Shown in pieces: positions 1 to 6,965 of a stretch of 8,165 bases of DNA. Below the pieces are notes generated by a model, which saw only the letters and a list, made by a program, of their open reading frames with translations, was not told the origin of the DNA and ran no database searches. Position 1 is the first letter of the stretch, and each line of letters starts with the position of its first letter. A program made the translations under genes and the position numbers. The stretch is taken from contig CALDKP010000032.1 of NCBI GenBank assembly GCA_937898535.1, positions 1 to 8,165 on the forward strand, written 5' to 3'. The DNA comes from an uncultured Sphingomonadales bacterium. Lineage in GTDB: Bacteria; Pseudomonadota; Alphaproteobacteria; Sphingomonadales; Sphingomonadaceae.

Positions 1-1
1 A

Positions 2-490
2 GCAAAACAATTACCGTCAACACCGCCACCTTCGGCGGCAAGACCAGGATGGGCGAAAAACCCGAACCGCCCGTTATCACCGCATTTGCAGGTGTATCGT
101 TGGTCACCGCAGATGGCGATTTCGATTTTCCACCGCGCAACAGGATTTATTCTGGCTACGGTTGGAATGGTCACCTTGCTTTGGTGGTTGTCCGCAATTG
201 GCGGTGGCGCGGAAAGCTATGCGACCTTTCAAAAATATGTTGTCTCCGCAGGTGAAAGTGCAACCGGTTTTGAAACCGCGGTTAACTGGTTCTTCCGGCT
301 TTTGGGCTTGGCTGTAACCTTCAGCTTCTTCCAGCATCTCGCCTCGGGCATTCGGCACCTTGTTTTGGATATTGGCGCTGGTTACGAATTGAAGGCCAAC
401 CGGACATGGGCTTCGGCTGCATTCATTGCGGCCTTTTTTGCAACTGCATTCGTTGTCCTGTTTGTGGCATCGCGCTTTCTGGGAGTTTGA
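2..490 (+). CDS. sdhC: Succinate dehydrogenase cytochrome b556 subunit SdhC (5' end outside window)
   Basis: Membrane-anchor subunit of respiratory complex II; with SdhD it holds the SdhAB catalytic part on the inner membrane, binds heme b and forms the ubiquinone site. The frame is open to the left edge, so the start lies upstream and 162 residues are visible. Residues 1-22 of the visible part are proline/alanine-rich. The family block RPLSPHLQVYRW follows at 23-34, then SIFHRATG at 41-48, whose Ser41 and Arg45 match the E. coli quinone-site Ser27 and Arg31. Three hydrophobic helices lie at about 49-66, 95-122 and 136-160. The QHLASGIRHLVLD block holds His112, matching heme ligand His84 of E. 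coli SdhC, and His119. A TTG at base 86 could be read as a start but falls inside the conserved block, so it is rejected. The TGA stop overlaps the sdhD ATG by one base. Identity is secure; only the N-terminus is unknown. Confidence 0.95.
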   Translation, partial: AKQLPSTPPPSAARPGWAKNPNRPLSPHLQVYRWSPQMAISIFHRATGFILATVGMVTLLWWLSAIGGGAESYATFQKYVVSAGESATGFETAVNWFFRLLGLAVTFSFFQHLASGIRHLVLDIGAGYELKANRTWASAAFIAAFFATAFVVLFVASRFLGV

Positions 491-882
491 TGATGGACAG
501 TAGAACATATATCGGGCGCGTGCGCGGGCTGGGTTCAGCAAAGCATGGCGGCGAACATTGGTTGAAACAGCGTCTGACCGCGATTGGCAATATCTTGCTG
601 ACCACGTGGCTCGTTGTCTCGCTGCTTCTTATGCCGAATTTTGATCAAGCAACCTTGGCGCAATGGTTGGCTCAGCCAATGGTTGCGGTCCCAATGATAT
701 TGATGATCGTCAACATTTTTACGCATGCGCGCCTTGGTCTTCAGGTTTTGATTGAAGATTATGTGCATGACGAAGGATTGAAGTTTGGCGCAATGGCGCT
801 TCTCAACTTCTATGTCGTCGCGAGCGCCGTATTCGGCATTTTCGTCGTAGCAAAATTAGCATTTACCGGAGCATCCGCCTGA
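490..882 (+). CDS. sdhD: Succinate dehydrogenase hydrophobic membrane anchor subunit SdhD
   Basis: Second membrane anchor of complex II, 130 residues, sharing heme b and the quinone site with SdhC. The N-terminus carries the motif GLGSAKHGGEHWLKQRLTA (residues 13-31), typical of alphaproteobacterial SdhD. Three membrane helices lie at about 32-48, 63-86 and 100-124. His79 in FTHARLG corresponds to heme ligand His71 of E. coli SdhD, and Asp90-Tyr91 to the Asp82-Tyr83 pair near the quinone. Two Met codons stand side by side at 490 and 493. The GGGAG at 481-485 is 4 bases from the first and 7 from the second, so initiation may be at 493. The frame also opens at 406, but that would overlap sdhC by 85 bases and add residues foreign to the family. 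The start overlaps the sdhC stop and the stop overlaps the sdhA start, which suggests translational coupling. Confidence 0.95.
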   Translation: MMDSRTYIGRVRGLGSAKHGGEHWLKQRLTAIGNILLTTWLVVSLLLMPNFDQATLAQWLAQPMVAVPMILMIVNIFTHARLGLQVLIEDYVHDEGLKFGAMALLNFYVVASAVFGIFVVAKLAFTGASA

Positions 883-2684
883 TGTCAGACGCTTACAAGA
901 TTATCGACCATACATATGACACGGTTGTTGTAGGAGCCGGTGGCTCTGGCTTGCGCGCCACGATGGGCAGCGCTGAAGCCGGTTTGAAAACAGCCTGTAT
1001 CACGAAGGTTTTCCCCACGCGTTCGCATACTGTTGCGGCACAAGGCGGAATTGCGGCGTCGCTGGGTAACAACTCGCCGGACCATTGGACCTGGCACATG
1101 TACGACACCGTAAAGGGCTCGGACTGGTTGGGTGACCAGGACGCGATCGAATATATGGTGCGTGAAGCGCCTGCCGCAGTGTATGAGCTTGAGCATGCCG
1201 GCGTGCCGTTTAGCCGCAACGCAGACGGCACAATTTACCAGCGTCCCTTTGGCGGCCACATGCAGAATATGGGCGAAGGCCCCCCGGTTCAGCGTACGGC
1301 CGCAGCGGCCGACCGCACCGGTCACGCCATGCTGCACAGCCTGTATCAGCAGAGCCTGAAATATGATGCGGATTTCTTCATCGAATATTTCGCGCTCGAT
1401 CTAATTATGGAAAATGGCGAATGCCGCGGCGTGATCGCCATGTGCATGGAAGATGGCACCATCCACCGTTTCAAGAGCCACGCCGTTGTGCTGGCAACCG
1501 GCGGATATGGCCGTGCGTATTTCTCTGCCACTTCGGCGCACACCTGTACCGGTGACGGTGGCGGCATGGTGCTGCGCGCCGGGCTTCCGCTTCAGGATAT
1601 GGAATTCGTGCAATTCCACCCGACCGGCATTTATGGCGCTGGCGTTCTCATTACTGAAGGCGCGCGCGGCGAGGGCGGATATCTGACCAACAGCGAAGGT
1701 GAGCGCTTCATGGAGCGTTATGCGCCGTCCGCTAAGGACTTGGCTTCACGCGACGTTGTCAGCCGTTCGATGGCACTTGAAATGCGCGAAGGCCGTGGCG
1801 TTGGTCCGCATAAGGACCATATCTACCTGCATCTCGATCACATCGATCCCAAGGTTTTGGCACAGCGTTTGCCCGGCATCACCGAAAGCGGAAAGATTTT
1901 CGCCGGCGTCGACCTGACACGTCAACCGTTGCCAGTGACACCAACGGTTCACTACAATATGGGCGGAATTCCGTGCAATTATCATGGTCAGGTGGTCACC
2001 AAGGTTGGTGATGATCCTGAAGTCATCGTTCCGGGCCTTTATGCCGTTGGCGAAGCTGCATGCGTTTCGGTGCATGGCGCGAACCGGCTTGGATCAAACT
2101 CGTTGATCGACTTGGTCGTATTCGGCCGCGCAACTGGTCTGCATTTGAAAGCGTCGCTGACGCCCGGTGCGCCGCACAAGGCGCTGCCAAAGGATGCGGC
2201 TGATTTGGCACTGACCCGCGTCGACAAGTTCCGTGCAGCAAAGGGCGGTTCGCCAACCGCAGACATTCGTCTGCAAATGCAGCGGACAATGCAAAAGCAT
2301 GCTGCGGTCTTCCGCGACACAGCATTGCTGGCCGAAGGCGTCACTGAGATGCAAAAGGTCAATCAGCGCCTGGCCGACGTGCACGTCACCGACCGCAGCA
2401 TGATCTGGAACACCGACCTCATTGAAACGCTTGAGCTCGACAATTTGATGGCGCAGGCAGTCTGCACCATTGAAAGCGCCAACAATCGCAAGGAAAGCCG
2501 CGGCGCGCATGCGCATGAGGATTATCCAGAGCGCGATGATGCAAATTGGATGAAGCACACCGCTTCATGGTTTGAAGGTTGGGGCGGCTCCGGCGGCGCG
2601 GTGAAAATCGACTACCGCCCAGTGCATGATTATACGCTGACCGACGAGGCAGAGTATATCAAGCCGAAGCCACGCGTTTACTAA
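882..2684 (+). CDS. sdhA: Succinate dehydrogenase flavoprotein subunit SdhA
   Basis: Catalytic subunit of complex II: oxidises succinate to fumarate and passes electrons from covalent FAD to the SdhB iron-sulfur clusters, on the cytoplasmic face of the membrane. It is 600 residues long, normal for the family. The dinucleotide-binding motif VVVGAGGSGLRA is at 16-27. His49 in TRSHTVAAQGG is the expected FAD attachment residue. The active-site set is complete by alignment to E. coli SdhA: His246 in HPTG (His242), Arg290 in SRDVV (Arg286), His357 in VHYNMGG (His354) and Arg402 in HGANRLGSNS (Arg399). The C-terminus ends in the usual KPRVY. The ATG at 882 overlaps the sdhD stop in TGATG, with GGAG at 868-871 as a plausible ribosome-binding site. 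A strong terminator begins 7 bases past the stop. SdhB, which often follows, is absent here. The last 26 bases overlap the convergent gene on the other strand. Confidence 0.98.
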   Translation: MSDAYKIIDHTYDTVVVGAGGSGLRATMGSAEAGLKTACITKVFPTRSHTVAAQGGIAASLGNNSPDHWTWHMYDTVKGSDWLGDQDAIEYMVREAPAAVYELEHAGVPFSRNADGTIYQRPFGGHMQNMGEGPPVQRTAAAADRTGHAMLHSLYQQSLKYDADFFIEYFALDLIMENGECRGVIAMCMEDGTIHRFKSHAVVLATGGYGRAYFSATSAHTCTGDGGGMVLRAGLPLQDMEFVQFHPTGIYGAGVLITEGARGEGGYLTNSEGERFMERYAPSAKDLASRDVVSRSMALEMREGRGVGPHKDHIYLHLDHIDPKVLAQRLPGITESGKIFAGVDLTRQPLPVTPTVHYNMGGIPCNYHGQVVTKVGDDPEVIVPGLYAVGEAACVSVHGANRLGSNSLIDLVVFGRATGLHLKASLTPGAPHKALPKDAADLALTRVDKFRAAKGGSPTADIRLQMQRTMQKHAAVFRDTALLAEGVTEMQKVNQRLADVHVTDRSMIWNTDLIETLELDNLMAQAVCTIESANNRKESRGAHAHEDYPERDDANWMKHTASWFEGWGGSGGAVKIDYRPVHDYTLTDEAEYIKPKPRVY

Positions 2685-3666
2685 GTTCCGCGAAAACGGA
2701 GGCTGTTATATCCAGGCTCCGTTTTCGTTTTTCATGATCGAAAACCGAACAGGCGACGATAATCTCGTCCGCTTGTGTGCGCGCCAAAAACGCTTTGACG
2801 CACGCTTTTACGGTGTCAGCTGCGCCGATTGCGCTCGCGGATAATATGTCGTTCAACGCTGACGTAAATTGCGGGGGCAGCGATGCCACATAGCCTTCGA
2901 CCGGCGGCGGCATTTGGCGTGGGTTGCCTGTGCGAAGGGCTACGAAGCTTTGCATCAGCGAGCTGGCCAAAAACTCCGCTTCTGCATCGGTTTCGCCCGC
3001 AATGATGTTGAATGCCGCCATCGCATAGGGCTTGTCCAATATGGCGCTTGGCCGGAAATGGCTGCGGTAAATGTGCAGGGCTTCATCCAACATTTGTGGC
3101 GCAAAGTGGCTGGCGAAGGCGAAGGGAAGGCCAAGTGCCGCGGCCACTTGAGCGCCGTAGAGGCTGCTACCCAATATGTAGAGTTGCACATGTGCACCAG
3201 CGCCGGGTGTCGCGACTATGCCGGTTTTGCCATCATCAGCGAAATAGCTTTGCAGTTCCATAACGTCGCGCGGGAACGCGTTCGCGTCGCTGTCCAATGT
3301 CCGGCGGATCGCTGCGGCAACGCGTTGGTCGCTGCCGGGCGCGCGGCCCAATCCCAGGTCGATCCTGCCGGGGTAAAGCGCGTCCAAAGTGCCAAATTGC
3401 TCGGCAATCACCAATGGCGCATGGTTGGGCAGCATGATGCCGCCTGAACCAACACGGATAGATTTGGTCGCTGCGGCAATATGCCCGATAACAACGCTGG
3501 TGGCCGCGCTGGCGATGCCGCGCATCCCATGATGTTCGGCAACCCAGTAACGGCTGAAGCCTAAAGTTTCTGCATGAGCAGCAAGATCGGCGGCATTGGC
3601 GAGCGCGCCACCCACTGAGCCACCTTCGACAACGGGAACAAGATCAAGCAAAGAGTAATTCGTCAT
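2659..3666 (-). CDS. YhbW-like LLM-class (luciferase-like) flavin-dependent monooxygenase
   Basis: A 335-residue protein of the bacterial luciferase-like superfamily, close to E. coli YhbW from memory. Such enzymes use reduced flavin and oxygen to oxidise an organic substrate; the substrate of YhbW-type members is not established. Conserved blocks in order: SLLDLVPV at 5-12, RYWVAEHHGM at 39-48, GSGGIMLPNHAPLVIAEQFG at 73-92, the glycine-rich YPGRIDLGLGRAPGSD at 98-113, LGSSLYGAQVAA at 165-176, PFAFASHFAP at 181-190, and the C-terminal TQADEIIV near 297-304. The alignment with YhbW runs to the end, so length is normal. The ATG at 3666 gives the usual N-terminus, with no strong ribosome-binding site before it. 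The gene is convergent with sdhA and overlaps it by 26 bases; its last 25 or so codons contain the sdh terminator hairpin. It is divergent from the exporter gene. Family is secure, physiological role unknown. Confidence 0.92.
   Translation of the reverse strand: MTNYSLLDLVPVVEGGSVGGALANAADLAAHAETLGFSRYWVAEHHGMRGIASAATSVVIGHIAAATKSIRVGSGGIMLPNHAPLVIAEQFGTLDALYPGRIDLGLGRAPGSDQRVAAAIRRTLDSDANAFPRDVMELQSYFADDGKTGIVATPGAGAHVQLYILGSSLYGAQVAAALGLPFAFASHFAPQMLDEALHIYRSHFRPSAILDKPYAMAAFNIIAGETDAEAEFLASSLMQSFVALRTGNPRQMPPPVEGYVASLPPQFTSALNDILSASAIGAADTVKACVKAFLARTQADEIIVACSVFDHEKRKRSLDITASVFAELSKRVASA
2691..2732 (+). terminator. Intrinsic terminator of the sdhCDA operon
   Basis: A perfect 11-bp inverted repeat: CGAAAACGGAG at 2691-2701 pairs with CTCCGTTTTCG at 2717-2727, with a 15-base loop, followed by five T at 2728-2732. 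It begins 7 bases after the sdhA stop. On the minus strand no T-run follows the hairpin, so it should act mainly on rightward transcription. The whole structure lies inside the 3' coding part of the convergent flavin monooxygenase gene. Confidence 0.85.
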
Positions 3667-3742
3667 AAGACTTAAATGGGTGTGTTCGCGCGTAAAGCCA
3701 AGCGCAATCGACTAACAATCCATGCCGTGCCATACACTTTGC
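3667..3742. promoter_or_regulatory. Divergent promoter region, flavin monooxygenase / LysE exporter
   Basis: This short gap between two divergent start codons must hold both promoters, or the 5' leaders of promoters reaching into the genes. I see no convincing -35/-10 pair and no clear Shine-Dalgarno on either side. A shared operator is possible but not visible. Confidence 0.3.
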
Positions 3743-4357
3743 ATGCTGACCGATCTGTTCATACCATTCCTCATCACCACGATGTTGATTGAACTGACCC
3801 CCGGCCCGAACATGGCATGGCTGGCATTGACCAGCGCCACACAAGGGAAGCGGTCGGGTTTCGCCGCTGTTGCTGGCATTGCAACGGGCCTTGCGATCCT
3901 TGCTGTGGCTTCGGCAGTTGGTCTTGCCGAGCTCGCAGCCCGTTCACCTTTTGCCTTTAGTTTGCTGCGCTACGCAGGTGTGGCCTATTTATTATGGTTG
4001 GCATGGCAAACATGGGTTGGCGAGAAAGAAGCTGCAACCAATCACATAGACGCGACGGCAATGGCGGCATGGTTCCGCCACGGCTTGCTGCTCAACTTGC
4101 TGAACCCAAAGGCTGCGGTGTTTTTTGTCACGGTCCTGCCAGCCTATATCGCAACGAATGCGCCAGTTGTTCCGCAGACCATGCTGCTGTCCGCCAGCTA
4201 TGTTGCGATTGCGACAGCGGTGCACCTCGTCATCGTTGCGTTGGCGGCGCAAGCGCATGGATGGATGACCTTGGGTAACCGCCGAAACCAAGTGCGCCGT
4301 ATATTTGCGGTTCTATTGGCGGCGGTCGCAATCTGGTTCTTGGTGAGCACGCGCTAG
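3743..4357 (+). CDS. LysE/RhtB family amino-acid exporter
   Basis: Integral inner-membrane protein of the LysE/RhtB superfamily, which exports amino acids such as lysine, threonine or homoserine lactone; the substrate cannot be read from sequence. From the ATG at 3743 it has 204 residues, the usual family length. The signature LTPGPN is at 18-23, just after the first helix. Further hydrophobic helices lie at about 38-62, 72-92, 112-136, 148-170 and 186-201. The second family block FRHGLLLNLLNPKA is at 111-124. An in-frame ATG at 3722 would add MPCHTLC. I prefer 3743 because it places PGPN at the usual distance from the N-terminus, though neither start has a good ribosome-binding site. It is divergent from the flavin monooxygenase and convergent with the hydroxy-acid dehydrogenase, so it is probably a single-gene unit. 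Confidence 0.9.
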   Translation: MLTDLFIPFLITTMLIELTPGPNMAWLALTSATQGKRSGFAAVAGIATGLAILAVASAVGLAELAARSPFAFSLLRYAGVAYLLWLAWQTWVGEKEAATNHIDATAMAAWFRHGLLLNLLNPKAAVFFVTVLPAYIATNAPVVPQTMLLSASYVAIATAVHLVIVALAAQAHGWMTLGNRRNQVRRIFAVLLAAVAIWFLVSTR

Positions 4358-4393
4358 CACTATTTTCCTGACATTGCAGGTGCGCGGAAAAGC

Positions 4394-5542
4394 CTAACGC
4401 CAGCGCAACATAGAGCGGTTCAGCTGCGCGACCGATTTGACGCCCATCAATCGCATGTCACGGTCAATTTCGTCGCGCAATTTGCCAACGATACGTTCAA
4501 CCCCCGGTTGGCCCGCTGCGGCTAATGCGTAAAGATACAGCCGCCCGCCGGAGCATGCAGTGGCGCCCGCCGCCAGTGCTTTCAAAACATGGCTGCCGCG
4601 CTGCACGCCGCCGTCACAGATGATGTCGATCTTCCCGCCCACGGCGTCGGCGATTTCGGAAATCTGGTCGAATGGTGACCGCGATCCATCCAGCTGCCGT
4701 CCGCCGTGGTTGGAAACCATGATCGCCGTCGCGCCGATGTCGACAGCCCGCTTCGCATCATCAACGGACATGATGCCTTTTAGGCAAAATTCGCCGCCCC
4801 AGTCGGACCGCACTTTTTCCGCCATTTTCCAGTCCATCGAGGTATCGAGCATGGTATTGAAATATTCGGCCACAGACACCGCGACATTGGTCCCGGCGTC
4901 AACATGTGTCTGAAGGTTAGGAAGCGAGAATTTCTCCCGAAACATATAATTCAGCGCCCATGCTGGATGGATGGCGTAGCTCAGCACCGATGCAGGTGTA
5001 AATCGTGGCGGCGAGGTAAAACCACTGCGCAGGCAGCGTTCCCGGTTGCCTGAAACGATTGTATCGACGGTCAACGCGATGGCATCGAATTTCGCGGCTT
5101 TGCAGCGTTCGATCATCGACGCATTCAGGCCTTTGTCTTTGTGGATATACAGCTGAAACAGCTTGGGTGTTTTGACGCGTTCGCCGACTTCCTCGATGCT
5201 CACCGTGGCAAGTGAGGAAATGCCGAACCATGTGTTAAACTGCTGCGCCACAGCGGCAACGGCGCGTTCACCTTGCCAATGGAACAAGCGTTGCAACGCG
5301 GTCGGCGATAGCATGAGCGGCATCGCAATGTCTTTGCCCATGACCCGAACTTTTGTGTCGATATCTGAAACGCCCGCGAGCACATTGGGCACAAGGTCGC
5401 AGTCGTCAAATGACGAGCTGTTGCGCCCTTTCGTTCGCTCATCATCGGCTGCGCCGTCGATATAGTTGAAGATAGGCGACGGCAGGCGCGACTTCGCCAG
5501 CTGGCGAAAATCGGCGACATTATGACAATCATTCAAACGCAT
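4394..5542 (-). CDS. FMN-dependent alpha-hydroxy-acid dehydrogenase, L-lactate dehydrogenase (LldD) type
   Basis: A 382-residue TIM-barrel flavoenzyme that oxidises L-2-hydroxy acids to 2-keto acids, most likely L-lactate to pyruvate, passing electrons to the respiratory chain. By alignment to spinach glycolate oxidase the catalytic set is present: Tyr27 in FNYIDGAADDE (Tyr24), Tyr132 in FQLYIHKDK (Tyr129), Asp160 in LTVDT (Asp157), Lys255 in LKGIM (Lys230), catalytic His279 and Arg282 in VSNHGGRQLDG (His254, Arg257). FMN phosphate contacts are expected at DGGVQRG (310-316) and GGR (332-334). Compared with soluble glycolate oxidase there are about 22 extra residues between Asp160 and Lys255. 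This is the loop that anchors LldD and mandelate dehydrogenases to the membrane. The C-terminal YLYALAAAGQPGV resembles E. coli LldD. Mandelate or another hydroxy acid remains possible as substrate. It is divergent from bdhA and convergent with the exporter, 36 bases apart. Confidence 0.9.
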   Translation of the reverse strand: MRLNDCHNVADFRQLAKSRLPSPIFNYIDGAADDERTKGRNSSSFDDCDLVPNVLAGVSDIDTKVRVMGKDIAMPLMLSPTALQRLFHWQGERAVAAVAQQFNTWFGISSLATVSIEEVGERVKTPKLFQLYIHKDKGLNASMIERCKAAKFDAIALTVDTIVSGNRERCLRSGFTSPPRFTPASVLSYAIHPAWALNYMFREKFSLPNLQTHVDAGTNVAVSVAEYFNTMLDTSMDWKMAEKVRSDWGGEFCLKGIMSVDDAKRAVDIGATAIMVSNHGGRQLDGSRSPFDQISEIADAVGGKIDIICDGGVQRGSHVLKALAAGATACSGGRLYLYALAAAGQPGVERIVGKLRDEIDRDMRLMGVKSVAQLNRSMLRWR

Positions 5543-5678
5543 GCGGCGCTTATGACAGGCCTTTTATATAATTGCACCTATTTGGTCTTGGCATTCTGCC
5601 ATATTGTCCTGCACCAACATTGCGTTTAGCGATGTACAACGCACATAAAGTCCATCCCTAACGCAAAGGCTATCTCCC
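5543..5678. promoter_or_regulatory. Divergent regulatory region, hydroxy-acid dehydrogenase / bdhA
   Basis: These 136 bases separate the divergent starts of the LldD-type gene and bdhA and must hold both promoters. An inverted repeat, TGCGTT at 5621-5626 and AACGCA at 5638-5643, may be an operator. TTGCGT at 5620-5625 and CATAAA at 5644-5649, 18 bases apart, form a weak promoter candidate for bdhA. On the other strand an AT-rich stretch at about 5563-5573 could be the -10 region for the dehydrogenase. AAAGG at 5665-5669 is a likely ribosome-binding site for bdhA. All of these are weak matches. Confidence 0.35.
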
Positions 5679-6464
5679 ATGTTCCTCCAAGGCAAAACGG
5701 CGCTTATCACTGGTTCGACATCCGGCATTGGTCTGGGCTATGCGCGCGCCCTTGCGGCCGAGGGCGCCAATGTGATGATCAACGGCTTTGGTGATGCGGA
5801 TGCCATACAAGGCTATGTGGCGGAACTCGCGGCTGCAAGCGGTGGCAAAGCACTCCATTCTGGCGCGGATATGATGAAGCCAGATGAAATCAGGGCGATG
5901 GTCGCTGAATGTGCAGAGAAGCTGGGTGCTCCTGATATTCTGATCAACAATGCGGGCATCCAGCATGTTGCACCGGTCGATGAATTCCCGGAAGATAAAT
6001 GGGACGCAATCATGTCGATCATTTTGTCGTCGGCGTTCCATACCACAAAAGCTGCCTTGCCCGCGATGAAGGCAAAGGGGTGGGGCAGGGTGATCAACAC
6101 CGGTTCGATGCACAGCCTTGTCGCGTCACCGTTTAAGTCGGCGTATAATGCGGCAAAGCATGGCCTTGCAGGCTTTAGCAAAACGGTCGCGCTTGAGGTG
6201 GCGACGCAGGGCATAACCGTCAACAATATCTGCCCGGGATATGTGTGGACGTCATTGGTTGAAAACCAAATTCCCGATACGATGAAGGCACGCGGGTTGA
6301 CGCGCGAACAGGTCATCAATGATGTGTTGCTGGCCAACCAACCGCAGAAGAAATTTGTTCAGGTTGAGCAATTGGCTGCTTTGGCGGTTTTCCTGTGCCG
6401 GGATGAGGCAAGCGCGATTACCGGAACGAACCTATCGGTTGATGGTGGCTGGACCGCCCAATAA
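5679..6464 (+). CDS. bdhA: 3-Hydroxybutyrate dehydrogenase (short-chain dehydrogenase)
   Basis: NAD-dependent cytosolic enzyme that interconverts D-3-hydroxybutyrate and acetoacetate, the step linking polyhydroxybutyrate breakdown to acetyl-CoA. It has 261 residues, typical of the family. The cofactor motif TGSTSGIG is at 11-18 and NNAG at 90-93. The catalytic Ser143, Tyr156 and Lys160 lie in TGSMHS and SAYNAAKHG. Compared from memory with the Pseudomonas fragi enzyme, its substrate-binding residues are matched by Gln95 in NAGIQH, His145, Lys153, Gln197 in VENQI and the C-terminal Trp258 in DGGWTAQ. This set distinguishes hydroxybutyrate dehydrogenases from general short-chain dehydrogenases. 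One substrate-pocket tryptophan (Trp187 in P. fragi, CPGW) appears here as Tyr188 (CPGY). The ATG at 5679 has AAAGG nine bases upstream. It is divergent from the LldD-type gene, and its last 33 bases overlap the convergent hypothetical gene. Confidence 0.93.
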   Translation: MFLQGKTALITGSTSGIGLGYARALAAEGANVMINGFGDADAIQGYVAELAAASGGKALHSGADMMKPDEIRAMVAECAEKLGAPDILINNAGIQHVAPVDEFPEDKWDAIMSIILSSAFHTTKAALPAMKAKGWGRVINTGSMHSLVASPFKSAYNAAKHGLAGFSKTVALEVATQGITVNNICPGYVWTSLVENQIPDTMKARGLTREQVINDVLLANQPQKKFVQVEQLAALAVFLCRDEASAITGTNLSVDGGWTAQ

Positions 6465-6887
6465 ATCTTGGTTTCTGGGTTCGCTGCCAAAGGGTGCGTT
6501 AGTCGCCATCTCCCTCTCATCTAGGGCAGGTGCGCCCGGCACGCCAAATACCGGCGGTGTATAGCCAATTTTGTTCTTTTGGGGTGCGTCCGGATTTTCT
6601 CTCTCTGATCGCGGGGATACGCCAAATGGCAATCCGAAATCAGCTTGCATTGGTCTGCCGTCAATGGTTGGCGCGCCTGTTATAAATTCAACGGATGCAT
6701 CTGAATCGAACGGAACAGGTGACGGAGAGGGTGGCGTTGCTGCCGGTTCGGGCGACGGCGCGTTAACTTCTGGGTTCGCTACATTTGCTGGTTCGCTGGG
6801 CGCAACGGGATTGCCCTGCGGAATGGCCAAGGCGATGAGCCCGGCGACCGACAGAACCCCAAGCAACATTTTTAGGATATTATCCAC
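6432..6887 (-). CDS. Hypothetical proline-rich protein with N-terminal membrane anchor or signal sequence
   Basis: No family recognised. The 151-residue product starts with a basic end and one hydrophobic segment (about residues 5-23, MKMLLG-type into VLSVAGLIALAI), without an obvious signal peptidase or lipobox site. A proline/alanine/serine-rich linker follows (about 24-60, with PSPEPAATPPSPSP), then a polar C-terminal part with repeated short PxFG/GxPxxF-like patches (LPFGVSP, PPVFGVPG, APFGSEP). This fits an inner-membrane protein with an extended periplasmic tail. The start is uncertain: GTG at 6887 or ATG at 6869. The frame stays open upstream to a TAA near 6920, but I see no ATG, GTG or TTG there. 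The last 11 codons are antisense to the conserved end of bdhA. Believable over the opposite-strand frame because of the anchor and the linker composition. It may have its own promoter; it lies beyond the aceA-unit terminator. Confidence 0.6.
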   Translation of the reverse strand: MDNILKMLLGVLSVAGLIALAIPQGNPVAPSEPANVANPEVNAPSPEPAATPPSPSPVPFDSDASVEFITGAPTIDGRPMQADFGLPFGVSPRSERENPDAPQKNKIGYTPPVFGVPGAPALDEREMATNAPFGSEPRNQDLLGGPATINR

Positions 6888-6965
6888 GCGTCTCAGCCTA
6901 TTTGGTTCCAGTGGAGTATCCGAACGGCGTTAAGAAAATATTAGCGACACTTGGTTGGCCCATAG

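Noticed and set aside
49..255. Plus-strand frame starting at 49 as an alternative first gene
   Set aside because: The overlapping frame from base 2 encodes the conserved SdhC block and continues to the sdhC stop. The frame at 49 has no family features.
2869..3447. Long open frame on the plus strand (192 codons) inside the flavin monooxygenase gene
   Set aside because: It is fully antisense to a strongly conserved YhbW-like protein, shows no recognisable motif, and has the Arg/Cys/His-rich composition of a shadow frame.
4362..4391. Possible terminator between the exporter and the hydroxy-acid dehydrogenase genes
   Set aside because: CCTG/CAGG at 4367-4370 and 4377-4380 gives only a 4-bp stem, and TTTTCC/GGAAAA flanks it out of register with no T-run following on either strand. 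Too weak to call.
5670..6113. Minus-strand open frame of 147 codons within bdhA
   Set aside because: Antisense to a complete short-chain dehydrogenase with all catalytic residues. Cys/His/Arg-rich shadow with no family resemblance.
6571..6933. Open frame on the plus strand (120 codons) opposite the proline-rich protein
   Set aside because: The Gly/Ser-rich composition is what the antisense of a Pro/Ala/Ser-rich protein gives. It has no signal or membrane segment, while the minus-strand frame has an anchor.
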